From Paenibacillus marchantiophytorum (GTDB lineage: Bacteria > Bacillota > Bacilli > Paenibacillales > NBRC-103111), in contig NZ_BMHE01000026.1 in NCBI RefSeq assembly GCF_014640555.1, positions 33,805 through 97,804 of the forward strand: a DNA stretch of 64,000 bases. The letters run 5' to 3'. Below are positions 43,734 through 51,869 of this stretch, in pieces (positions within the stretch are counted from its first letter, which is position 1; each line of letters starts with the position of its first letter). The translations under genes and the position numbers were made by a program. The notes beneath the pieces are model-generated. The model was given only the letters and a program-made list of their open reading frames with translations. It did no database searches and was not told the DNA's origin.

Positions 43734-46700
43734 ATGATGAAACAAACATTTAAGCATATCCCGCCTGCAAACGGCTATCCGGAATGGAACAATAATCCTG
43801 AAATTTTTGAACTTAATCGAATGAAAGCACACGCAACCCTGATGCCTTTCGATTCCGTGGAAGAAGCGCTCAAGAATGACCGCCCAGCTTCTCGTAGTTA
43901 TCTATCACTTAACGGCACGTGGAAGTTTGCTTTCGCGGAGTCGCCGTCCAAGCGTATTGGGAATTTCTATGAGATCAGCTTTGATCATACAGGATGGAAT
44001 GACATTAAGGTTCCTGGACACTGGCAGCTGCAGGGATACGATTACCCGCAGTATACGAATGTTCGCTACCCGTGGGAGGCGTCAGAGCCGGAGCTGGCTC
44101 CTCCGTTCGCGCCTACCTTGTACAATCCTGTGGGCTCGTATTTCCGATCATTCACAGTGCCTGATCATTGGCAGGGGCAACCTGTTTTTATTAGTTTCCA
44201 AGGCGTGGAATCCGCTTTCTACGTGTGGGTCAATGGCGAACTCGCGGGCTACAGCGAGGATACGTTTACACCGGCTGAATTCGACCTTACGCCATATTTA
44301 CAAGCAGGCGATAATACGCTTGCGGTCGAAGTGTATCGCTGGTGCGATGCGAGCTGGCTTGAGGACCAGGATTTCTGGCGGCTGAGCGGTATTTTCCGCG
44401 ATGTCTATTTGTATACGGTGCCTAAGGCGCATGTGTATGACTTCTTCGTAACAACGGAGCTTGACGAGGCATACGAACATGCAGAGCTTAAAGTTACAGC
44501 GATGCTGATGAATTATTGGGAAGCCGATTTGGGTTCAGTTACTCTTGAGGCGCAGTTGTATGACGCTCAGCAGAACGCTGTGTTGGCAGCGCCAATGAAG
44601 GTAACTAAATCGCTTGGTAGCGGTAATGCCGAGACTCAAGTTGAGATTTCGGCGCATATCGCAAATCCGCTGAAATGGAGCGCGGAGGAGCCGCACCTCT
44701 ACATGCTCGTTATCAGCCTGAAGGATGAGGATGGGGAACTGCTTGAGACCATCAGCACGCAGACGGGTTTCCGTACATTCGAGATTAAAGATGGACTCAT
44801 GCTCATCAACGGACAGCGAATTGTCTTCAAAGGAGTCAACCGTCATGAGTTCTGCCCGGGCGGTGGCCGCGTGATGAAGATGGAAGATATGATGACGGAC
44901 ATTAAGCTCATGAAGGCGTACAATATCAATGCAGTGCGTACTTCACACTATCCGAACAATGCAATTTGGTATGAGCTTTGCAACGAGTACGGCGTGTACG
45001 TGATAGACGAAACCAATCTGGAGTCACACGGCACATGGAGCGGCGGTCAGACCGAGCTGCTTCCGACGACGGTGCCTGGCAGCAATCCGGCATGGACGGC
45101 GAACGTCATTGACCGTGCGAATTCCATGATGCAGCGGGATAAGAATCATCCTTCGATCGTCATGTGGTCGCTTGGCAATGAAGCGTTCGGCGGCGATAAT
45201 TTCATCCAGATGTATGATTTCTTACGCGAGGCAGATCCAACACGAATTGTTCACTATGAAGGTGTTGTGAATTGGAAAGAATCCGCCGATGCGACGGATG
45301 TTGAAAGCTACATGTATCTAAGACCGGATAGCTTGATTAAGTATGCGAATGAAGCCGGTCCGAAAAAGCCGTATATTTTATGCGAGTACAGCCATGCAAT
45401 GGGTAATTCCCTCGGCGGTTTACATCTTTACACCGAATTGTTTGATCACTATCCGGTGCTGCAGGGCGGCTTTATTTGGGACTGGGTAGATCAAAGTCTC
45501 TGGAAAACGGAAGAGGACGGTACGGCATATATGGCATACGGCGGAGATTTCGGCGAAACGCCACACTCTGGCAATTTCTGCGGCAACGGTCTTCTTCTTG
45601 CGGACCGTTCCATTACACCGAAGTTGATTGAAGCCAAGAAGTGCTATCAAAATATAGCAATAACCGAAGTGGATGGCACACAAGGCATCTATAGTATTAC
45701 AAATAAAAACCTGTTTACAAATTTGGATGCGTATTTGCTGCAGTGGACGATTGCCGTAGATGGCACTGAATATGCTGAAGGCAATCTGACTGTATCGGTC
45801 GCGCCTCTTGAGAGCAAGGAGATTAAGCTTGTGCTGCCAAAGCGTGAACAAAGCGGTGAAGCCTTGCTTACGATCAGTTTTGTGACGAAGAAAGCGGAGA
45901 AGTGGGCGGAAGCCGGTCATGAAGTGGCGTTCGAGCAATTCCTGCTTCCTGCTTGGAAGCCAGTTGCAGCAGTTGTTGAGCCTGTGAAGAGCGGCAATCC
46001 AGTTCATGTTTCCATGCAAACTGGTAGTTTGACTGTAAGCGGAGAAGGTTTCACAGCTGGATTTGATACGGCAAGCGGCAGCCTGGTTTCCTATATCGTT
46101 GGCGGAAGTGAACTTCTCAAGGGTGCGCTCGTTCCGAACTTCTGGCGCGCATACACAGATAATGACCGTGGCAATAAGCAGCATGAACGTTGCGCAACAT
46201 GGCGAAGTGCAGGCGAGGAGCGTATACTTCGTTCGCTGCGTTGGGAGTCGCTTGCCGATCGTGTCATCATCCATGTCGCTTATGTGCTGCCTACAACATC
46301 GGAATCGACTTGCTCGATGACATACACCGTTCTTGGCAGCGGAGCAATCCACGTGCTGCAGCAGTTGGTTCCAGGAAACAACCTGCCGGAAATTCCTGAA
46401 ATCGGCGTCATGTTTAGTCTGGACGGCTCGTTCTCAGACATGGAATGGTACGGCAAAGGGCCGCATGAATCGTATTGGGATCGACAGTTGAGCGCAAAGA
46501 TTGGACTGTACTACGGTAAAGTTGCCGATCAATTCGTGCCTTATCTAAGACCGCAGGAGTGCGGCAACAAGATGGATGTCCGCCGCGCCGCGATCGCGAA
46601 TCACAGCGGTATTACGCTGCACATCACAGGCGAACCTACTTTCGAGCTAAACGCACTGCCATATACGCCATTTGAGCTTGAGGCAAATGACCATGTCTAT

Positions 46701-46862
46701 AAACTGCCGGCAAGCGACAAAACCGTTGTTCGTATCAATTATCGTCAGATGGGTGTTGGCGGCGATGATAGTTGGGGTTCGAAGCCGCACCCGCAATTTT
46801 TACTGTTGGCTGACAAGAGCTATTCATTCCGTTTTACGCTGCAGGGTAGGGGGATGAACTGA
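43734..46862 (+). CDS. lacZ: GH2 beta-galactosidase, LacZ-type
   Basis: A 1042-residue enzyme of the E. coli LacZ type that hydrolyses terminal beta-galactosides in the cytoplasm. The sugar-binding domain has YPWEASEPELAPPFAPTLYNPVGSY, the barrel holds acid/base Glu483 in SLGNEAFGG and nucleophile Glu551 in LCEYSHAMGNS, and the C-terminal bgal_small_N domain has WYGKGPHESYWDR. There is no signal peptide. AAAGAGG lies before tandem ATGs. As the last gene of the galactan locus it would finish the oligosaccharides brought in by the ABC importer. Confidence 0.93.
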   Translation: MMKQTFKHIPPANGYPEWNNNPEIFELNRMKAHATLMPFDSVEEALKNDRPASRSYLSLNGTWKFAFAESPSKRIGNFYEISFDHTGWNDIKVPGHWQLQGYDYPQYTNVRYPWEASEPELAPPFAPTLYNPVGSYFRSFTVPDHWQGQPVFISFQGVESAFYVWVNGELAGYSEDTFTPAEFDLTPYLQAGDNTLAVEVYRWCDASWLEDQDFWRLSGIFRDVYLYTVPKAHVYDFFVTTELDEAYEHAELKVTAMLMNYWEADLGSVTLEAQLYDAQQNAVLAAPMKVTKSLGSGNAETQVEISAHIANPLKWSAEEPHLYMLVISLKDEDGELLETISTQTGFRTFEIKDGLMLINGQRIVFKGVNRHEFCPGGGRVMKMEDMMTDIKLMKAYNINAVRTSHYPNNAIWYELCNEYGVYVIDETNLESHGTWSGGQTELLPTTVPGSNPAWTANVIDRANSMMQRDKNHPSIVMWSLGNEAFGGDNFIQMYDFLREADPTRIVHYEGVVNWKESADATDVESYMYLRPDSLIKYANEAGPKKPYILCEYSHAMGNSLGGLHLYTELFDHYPVLQGGFIWDWVDQSLWKTEEDGTAYMAYGGDFGETPHSGNFCGNGLLLADRSITPKLIEAKKCYQNIAITEVDGTQGIYSITNKNLFTNLDAYLLQWTIAVDGTEYAEGNLTVSVAPLESKEIKLVLPKREQSGEALLTISFVTKKAEKWAEAGHEVAFEQFLLPAWKPVAAVVEPVKSGNPVHVSMQTGSLTVSGEGFTAGFDTASGSLVSYIVGGSELLKGALVPNFWRAYTDNDRGNKQHERCATWRSAGEERILRSLRWESLADRVIIHVAYVLPTTSESTCSMTYTVLGSGAIHVLQQLVPGNNLPEIPEIGVMFSLDGSFSDMEWYGKGPHESYWDRQLSAKIGLYYGKVADQFVPYLRPQECGNKMDVRRAAIANHSGITLHITGEPTFELNALPYTPFELEANDHVYKLPASDKTVVRINYRQMGVGGDDSWGSKPHPQFLLLADKSYSFRFTLQGRGMN

Positions 46863-46955
46863 CAAGTAAAAAGACATCCGTGCATAGTCCAAACATGACC
46901 AATCAACATAAGATGTCAAGAAAGATTATTTCATTTAAAGGATGAGTGAGCTGGG

Positions 46956-47501
46956 ATGAAAACTTTACAGCAGCGTAAAAAAAAGCAAGGACGCGTAAAT
47001 ATCGGCCAAAAAGCCATTCCTGCATCTTCACCCTCTATCGCCAGACATGTTAAAGACAACTTAGGAACACCGGTGTGTGTAGTGCTCAAAAATGGTTCTC
47101 TGTATTACGGAGTGCTAAACCAAATCCAAGGTGACAAAGTCATTCTTCAAGGCTTCAAGGGAAATCGGAGGTTCTCCCGGAATAAAGCAAACGCCAAAGC
47201 ACAAATATCCAATTTAGGAGGTTTGGGCGGCTTGCTTGGCGGAGGCGGCGGGGGATTAGGAGGTATGCTTGGCGGAGGTGGCGGAGGATTAGGAGGTATG
47301 CTTGGCCTTCTTGGTGGCGGAGGGCTTGGGGGACTTTTGGGCGGAGGCTCAAGCGGATTAATGGGTGGTCTTGGAAAAGTTGGTGCTTCTAAAGGCACTA
47401 CTGGGGCTGGGGGTTTCTTGGGCAACATGGGCAGCTTTTTTAAGCTGGGGATGGGAGTCATTTCTTTTATCATGCCATTGATGAAAAATTTTTCGATTTG
47501 A
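46956..47501 (+). CDS. LSm-like domain protein with glycine-rich tail
   Basis: A 181-residue basic protein. Residues 28-70 (VKDNLGTPVCVVLKNGSLYYGVLNQIQGDKVILQG) resemble an Sm/LSm-type strand-turn-strand RNA-binding or ribosome-associated fold, followed by a basic stretch KGNRRFSRNKANAKA. Residues about 85-155 are almost only Gly, Leu and Met in repeated GGLGGMLGGGGG units, and the end is a hydrophobic segment (MGVISFIMPLM). I do not recognise a named family; spore-coat or surface-adhesive proteins often have such tails. AAAGGATGAG precedes the ATG and a terminator follows directly. Confidence 0.65.
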   Translation: MKTLQQRKKKQGRVNIGQKAIPASSPSIARHVKDNLGTPVCVVLKNGSLYYGVLNQIQGDKVILQGFKGNRRFSRNKANAKAQISNLGGLGGLLGGGGGGLGGMLGGGGGGLGGMLGLLGGGGLGGLLGGGSSGLMGGLGKVGASKGTTGAGGFLGNMGSFFKLGMGVISFIMPLMKNFSI

Positions 47502-47510
47502 GGATTTAGG

Positions 47511-47534
47511 AAGCCGCACAACTGCGGCTTTTTT
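47511..47534 (+). terminator. Terminator after the glycine-rich protein gene
   Basis: The stem AGCCGCA/TGCGGCT with a 4-nt loop is followed by six Ts. Confidence 0.88.
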
Positions 47535-47571
47535 CAATGCCAAGATTTATATGTTTTCGGTCTCAAAGGGC

Positions 47572-47710
47572 ATCTAATGAACTGTATGATGCTTATAAAC
47601 CGGAAAAAGGCTGCTTTGGAGATTTAATGAACGGAGTTGGCGTTACCGAGCACTTTATTGGTTGAATGGTGATCTTTTGCTTGATATAGAGCATCTGGAG
47701 TTCATTAGAT
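47572..47710. repeat. MITE-like repeat R2, copy 1
   Basis: A 139-bp non-coding element bounded by perfect 11-bp inverted ends ATCTAATGAAC and GTTCATTAGAT, with a subterminal TGATGC/GCATC pair and an internal TTTAATGAACGGAG. A second copy lies exactly 300 bp downstream; the similarity also extends a few bases to the left (TCTCAA-GGGC). Confidence 0.7.
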
Positions 47711-47871
47711 TTTTAGAATGAGCGATTTTGGCCGAATAAAGGGTTTTGAGTTCGTTAGGGGGCTTGGACTTGCCTCAAGGTACATTGATTGGGTGATCAA
47801 GCCGCAGGCTAGGATTTCCTTATTGGCGTCCACCACAGGCTTCGTAGCTACGGCGGTTTTCAGTCTCAAGG

Positions 47872-48009
47872 GCATCTAATGAACGGTATGATGCTTATAG
47901 ACCGGAAAATGGCTACTTTGGAGATTTAATGAACGGAGTTGGCGTTACTGAGCACTTTATTGGCCGAATGGTGATCATTTGCTTGATATATAGCATCTGG
48001 AATTCATTA
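47872..48009. repeat. MITE-like repeat R2, copy 2
   Basis: About 90% identical by eye to copy 1 over 138 bp. The left end ATCTAATGAAC is intact and the right end is altered (AATTCATTAA). The 160 bp between the copies contain further partial units (GAGTTCGTTAG). Nothing between 48010 and the next gene is recognised. Confidence 0.7.
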
Positions 48010-48186
48010 AAGTTAGCAATAATTATATTAAAATAAGGTCTTTATACCTATTCATTAAAGGCGTAACATAGACTTTTTCCCTATAAACCTTTATGATAAA
48101 TTTATTAGAATGGAGGCGATGTTACTAAATTTGGATTAATGGAGAGAGTAATGCACCGATATCCCTAATTGAAAGGATGATATTTT

Positions 48187-48408
48187 GTGATTATTAAAAA
48201 AAGTCTAGACTTAAATGAGATTATCACACAATTGGGAATCAATCCGGGAAGCTATGAAAAGTGGAAAGCAAGCGAAAATTTTTCATCTCAATCAATAGTA
48301 CCCATACATCCGTCAATACAGCCCTTTACTAACCCACAAATTCCTTATAGCCAAGCGATTAAAGGCTGGTCATCCCACTCGGTCAAGCATGGTCTGTATG
48401 AAGAATAG
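48187..48408 (+). CDS. Small hypothetical protein (73 aa)
   Basis: A GTG start at 48187 follows GAAAGGATGA. The product is hydrophilic (IIKKSLDLNEIITQLGINPG, then a Pro/Ile/Ser-rich middle IHPSIQPFTNPQIPYSQ and WSSHSVKHGLYEE). No family recognised, no membrane segment. A good ribosome site and a terminator 65 bp after the stop support a real gene. It stands alone next to the R2 repeats. Confidence 0.5.
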   Translation: MIIKKSLDLNEIITQLGINPGSYEKWKASENFSSQSIVPIHPSIQPFTNPQIPYSQAIKGWSSHSVKHGLYEE

Positions 48409-48472
48409 CCACGCTATAATCGTTGATAACAATATAAGGTTTTTCTTCGCAAAGGCATCATTTAATTAGTCA

Positions 48473-48506
48473 AGCTCAAGGGGGAAGCATCCCGTGGGCT
48501 TTTTTG
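48473..48506 (+). terminator. Terminator after the 73-aa gene
   Basis: The stem AGCTCAAGGG/CCCGTGGGCT (one mismatch, one G-U) is followed by six Ts. The rest of 48409-48666 shows nothing. Confidence 0.7.
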
Positions 48507-48666
48507 TTTTATCAAATTAGCATGCGCTTGGTACATAAGAATTTCATGGCATTGCCAGATCTAAATAAAAGAGTTCCAATCAACACGACGCAAAGAAAAA
48601 TGTACGGCCAATGAAACGATAATGGAGTCTATCAGATTACTGGTAAGCCTATTCCCGTCCATGTAC

Positions 48667-48703
48667 CTAAAAAAGCAGGGTAGGGGAGCGCCCTCATCCT
48701 GCC
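48667..48703 (-). terminator. Terminator of the MATE gene
   Basis: On the minus strand a GC-rich stem (GGCAGG...CCTGC, inner AGGGCGCTCCCCT) is followed by six Ts, 20 bp after the stop codon. Confidence 0.75.
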
Positions 48704-48722
48704 TTCATGCGTGTTATATTTT

Positions 48723-50075
48723 TTACTGTACTAAATTATCCAAATCCGGCTGCAACTTGTTCCGCAGAACATACAGCATGATGGCACCAACAAGGAATGC
48801 GACGGCATCCGCAATAACGAGCGACCAGACCACACCGTGGAATCCGTTCATTCGATTGGCGATATAGAGCACAGGAATCAGAGTAATTCCTTGAATAATT
48901 GACATAATAAAAGCAGCGGTTCCTTGCGCTGTAGCTTGGAAGATCCCCGTAAACAGTGTGGTCATTCCTGTGATGAACAAGGATAAGAACGTCACATGCA
49001 GAATGTAGCTGCCCGTTTCGATTAATTGCGGGTCATTCGTAAATAAACCAATTAAGTGGTCGGAAATTAGATAGACGATGACGCCGAACACAACGGCTAA
49101 CGCCACAATCGCTTTGATCGTGAATCCAATGGTAAGCTTCATGCGTAATTTATTCGCCGTAAAAGAGAAGGCAATGAGCGGCACGACTCCCTCGCATAAG
49201 CCCATCAGAATAAACTCGGGAAATTGCAATAAACGTGATGATACTCCGTACGCAGCTACGGCCTGATCCCCATATTCAACAAGAAAATGGTTAAAGATAA
49301 GCGACATTGCACCCAAAAAGATACTCATAATAAAGACTGGAACCCCGATTTTGAATACATTGCTCAGAATGTCCTTCGTTGCCTTGAACCATTTTACAGA
49401 GACGGTTAAGAATTGGCTCTTATATCCCATATGGAAGACGAAGAATACACCCGCAACCAAGTTAGAGATAACCGTAGCAGACGCAACGCCGATCACGTCC
49501 CAATGGAACACGAAGATAACTAACGCATCGAGAATAATATTCACGATTACACTTAGAAGCATACCGATCATCGACGTGACTGCTGCACCCTCCGAGCGCA
49601 CGATATTCTCCAGCGTGAAGAATAAAACGACAATTGGCGAACCAATCAGCATAATTGTGACATAGTCCTTCGTGAATCCGAAGGATTCAGGCGTTGCCCC
49701 CAGACCATGAACGATTGGATCGATCAACGGGAGACCGACGGCCATCACGATAAGACCGAGAACTAAACTGCTGTAAAAGGCGAATGAAGACACATGCTTT
49801 ACATCATTATATTTTTTCTCTCCCAGCAAACGGGAGATGAATGTACCGCTACCCATGCCAATCAAGTTGCCTAGCGCCATAATCACCGCGAATAACGGCA
49901 AAGTTAGTGCGAGTGCGGTTAACATGGCCGTATTGCCCAGTGAACCAAGGAAATAGGCATTCAAGATGGCATATATGACACTCATTGACGTGCCTAGAAT
50001 CATTGGTACAGCGAAATGAGCTACGGCTTTTGCAACGGGTGCTTTTTCAAAGTAATGGAGGTTTTCTGCATCCAT
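48723..50075 (-). CDS. MATE-family multidrug efflux protein
   Basis: A 450-residue cation-coupled exporter with twelve membrane segments in two similar halves. The N-terminal PMILGTSMSVIYAILNAYFLG and ALGNLIGMGSGTFISRLLGEK blocks are characteristic of the MepA-like branch. I chose the ATG at 50075, preceded by AAGAAGTG, over a GTG three codons earlier. It is divergent from a TetR gene, and three copies of an operator-like repeat lie between them, so drug-inducible derepression is likely. Confidence 0.9.
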   Translation of the reverse strand: MDAENLHYFEKAPVAKAVAHFAVPMILGTSMSVIYAILNAYFLGSLGNTAMLTALALTLPLFAVIMALGNLIGMGSGTFISRLLGEKKYNDVKHVSSFAFYSSLVLGLIVMAVGLPLIDPIVHGLGATPESFGFTKDYVTIMLIGSPIVVLFFTLENIVRSEGAAVTSMIGMLLSVIVNIILDALVIFVFHWDVIGVASATVISNLVAGVFFVFHMGYKSQFLTVSVKWFKATKDILSNVFKIGVPVFIMSIFLGAMSLIFNHFLVEYGDQAVAAYGVSSRLLQFPEFILMGLCEGVVPLIAFSFTANKLRMKLTIGFTIKAIVALAVVFGVIVYLISDHLIGLFTNDPQLIETGSYILHVTFLSLFITGMTTLFTGIFQATAQGTAAFIMSIIQGITLIPVLYIANRMNGFHGVVWSLVIADAVAFLVGAIMLYVLRNKLQPDLDNLVQ

Positions 50076-50159
50076 GTGGATCACTTCTTTCTTTCGTTAT
50101 TTTGGACTTTAATTTACTTCGTATTCGCGTGAAAAGAGGAATCCCTTCGATATGACTAT

Positions 50160-50241
50160 CTTACAGTGTTAGTTTGAACCTTACAGTGTTAGATGTTATC
50201 ATGAATCTATGAACCTGTAAAGAATAAACTTACACTGTTAG
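50160..50241. promoter_or_regulatory. Three TetR-type operators between MATE and TetR genes
   Basis: The near-palindrome CTTACAGTGTTAG occurs at 50160-50172 and 50180-50192, and CTTACACTGTTAG at 50229-50241. The half-site is CTWACA with a single central base. The first two are 20 bp apart (two helical turns). The third lies just before the tetR ribosome site. They fit autoregulation plus repression of the MATE gene by the adjacent TetR. Confidence 0.82.
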
Positions 50242-50258
50242 ATAAAGGGCGGATACCG

Positions 50259-50939
50259 ATGAAAAAGCAACAGCCTCAGATTTCGGAAGATAAGATTTTG
50301 GAAACCTCGTGGGAGCTTCTTGGGGAGGAGGGCATCGAGAAATTCAGCATGAGACGATTGGCCGATCGGCTGGGGATACAAGCTCCCTCTCTTTACTGGT
50401 ACTTCAAGAGCAAGCAGAATCTCTATCAGCGTCTGGCCAATCATGTGTCGAAAATTATCGTGGACGAGTTCCACTCCGAGGGGGACTGGAAGGAGCAGTT
50501 GGCGGGTCTTGCAGTAACAGTACGGAGTGTGCTCAGCCGGTATCCCTGCTCCACACAGCTCATGATGATGACGCTGCCTCACGAACCGGACATCATCCGG
50601 TTCACCAACCGTATGCTGGTCTGCGTGGAATCGACGCCGCTTGAACAAGAGCAGAAAATACAAGTGGTTACTACCCTTGTGAACTACGTCTTCTACTTCG
50701 TTCTAGACGTTTATCAGCATGAGCGCAATGTCTCTGCTATTCTTAAAGCCCGGGAAGAGCTTCCGGGTGAGGTGATGATTCAGCTTCTGGACTCCATGAG
50801 CGAAACGGAAGCGGGATTGTTCCGGAGGATGTTCACGAACGGGCTGTTCGAGTTGATGGGGACCGATGCGGCCTTTGAGTTTGGCGTGAAGCTGATTTTG
50901 TTGGGAATTGAACAGGTGATAAAGGAGCAGGAGAAGTAG
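50259..50939 (+). CDS. TetR-family repressor
   Basis: A 226-residue regulator: EEGIEKFSMRRLADRLGIQAPSLYWYFKSKQNLYQRLANHV (about residues 25-65) is a TetR helix-turn-helix with the SLYWYFKSK signature of TetR(class) and related drug-responsive members, and the C-terminal half resembles the TetR_C tetracycline-repressor-like domain. It is divergent from the MATE exporter, with three shared operator copies. A bidirectional terminator follows. Confidence 0.88.
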   Translation: MKKQQPQISEDKILETSWELLGEEGIEKFSMRRLADRLGIQAPSLYWYFKSKQNLYQRLANHVSKIIVDEFHSEGDWKEQLAGLAVTVRSVLSRYPCSTQLMMMTLPHEPDIIRFTNRMLVCVESTPLEQEQKIQVVTTLVNYVFYFVLDVYQHERNVSAILKAREELPGEVMIQLLDSMSETEAGLFRRMFTNGLFELMGTDAAFEFGVKLILLGIEQVIKEQEK

Positions 50940-50946
50940 GAAGTAA

Positions 50947-50979
50947 AAACCGCTCATCCAGTAATCGGATGAGCGGTTT
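50947..50979. terminator. Bidirectional terminator between tetR and the TVP38-type gene
   Basis: A 13-bp perfect stem AAACCGCTCATCC/GGATGAGCGGTTT with a 7-nt loop, A-rich on the left and T-rich on the right, between convergent genes. Confidence 0.85.
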
Positions 50980-50987
50980 CAATGGTT

Positions 50988-51605
50988 TCAAAGCCATCGC
51001 TTCTTGAGCCAGACGCGGTAAACGACGTAGACGGATGCCAAAAAAAGGACATACACACCAACGGACAAAACGAGCTTGCTTGTACCAGCAAACAGATTGC
51101 TGCCGATGAACGCAAACAGCAGCATAGCAGGAATTTTGCCCAATGCGGACGCAACAGCGAATGTAACGACCGAAATGGAAGTAATGGCAGGAATGACATT
51201 AACGACAGCTTGTGGGATAACCGGGATCAGTCGCGCCAATAAAATAGTCAGAAACGGATTTTTTTCAATCGCTGTTTGGAGCCTTTCCAGCTTCTCGTAC
51301 TTGGACAAGTAAGCACGTCCCTGCTTTTGAAACAAGTAGCGTGCTAGCCAAAAAACAATGACTGACGCAACGGAAGCAGCAGTCCAACTGATCAAAGCGC
51401 CCAGCAATGGACCGTACATAAACCCGAGCATGCCGATAACTATTTTGTAGGGAATGACCGGTACGATAATAAACCCGAGCGCAGCCGCAAAAATAAGCAG
51501 AACGGGCGCATCCCCATACTGCATCCAATGCAAAATTTCATCCTTGAATACATAGACAATAAGTATGAGCACGAGATACATGCTGATGGTGTACCATTTC
51601 TTCAT
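50988..51605 (-). CDS. TVP38/TMEM64-family membrane protein (VTT domain)
   Basis: A 205-residue protein with five to six membrane helices. The VTT core shows GMLGFMYGPLLGALISWTAASVAS and ARLIPVIPQAVVNVIPAITSI (about residues 60-82 and 122-142), the DedA-like reentrant segments. Family members are thought to act as lipid scramblases or flippases. AAGGAG precedes the ATG by 12 nt. It is a single gene convergent with the tetR gene. Confidence 0.85.
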   Translation of the reverse strand: MKKWYTISMYLVLILIVYVFKDEILHWMQYGDAPVLLIFAAALGFIIVPVIPYKIVIGMLGFMYGPLLGALISWTAASVASVIVFWLARYLFQKQGRAYLSKYEKLERLQTAIEKNPFLTILLARLIPVIPQAVVNVIPAITSISVVTFAVASALGKIPAMLLFAFIGSNLFAGTSKLVLSVGVYVLFLASVYVVYRVWLKKRWL

Positions 51606-51820
51606 TGGGTAGGGTGTCTCCTTGGTCTGAGTCGTTCTTCTCGCCGTGTTGATCCTACTTAGTGTAACATATAAACATTCTTCCTTGGTGTAGCAATGTT
51701 GGTTTGACGAGCTCGATATCTAGGAGACGTGGACATAAAGAGTAAGCGTTTTACTATCCATCGATATGATTGAAGAGTTTATTGAAGCCACAGCAGCTTA
51801 ACATAACGGGCAGAAACACC

Positions 51821-51858
51821 GAAAAGCCCTCTTCTGAACATCTACAAAGAGGGCTTCC
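51821..51858 (-). terminator. Terminator of the DUF3231 gene
   Basis: The stem AAGCCCTCTT/AAGAGGGCTT with a 13-nt loop. On the minus strand it is followed by TTC and lies 12 bp after the stop. Confidence 0.65.
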
Positions 51859-51869
51859 TAACTGGATAT

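Noticed and set aside
45420..46352. 310-aa minus-strand ORF inside lacZ
   Set aside because: Antisense shadow of the beta-galactosidase gene, with Cys- and Ile-rich nonsense composition.
47147..47521. Pro-rich minus-strand ORF (124 aa)
   Set aside because: It is the mirror image of the glycine-rich repeat coding region on the plus strand, with no ribosome site of its own.
47553..48009. Possible CRISPR-like array
   Set aside because: Only two long (about 140 bp) copies with inverted ends; there are no short regular repeats, spacers or cas genes.
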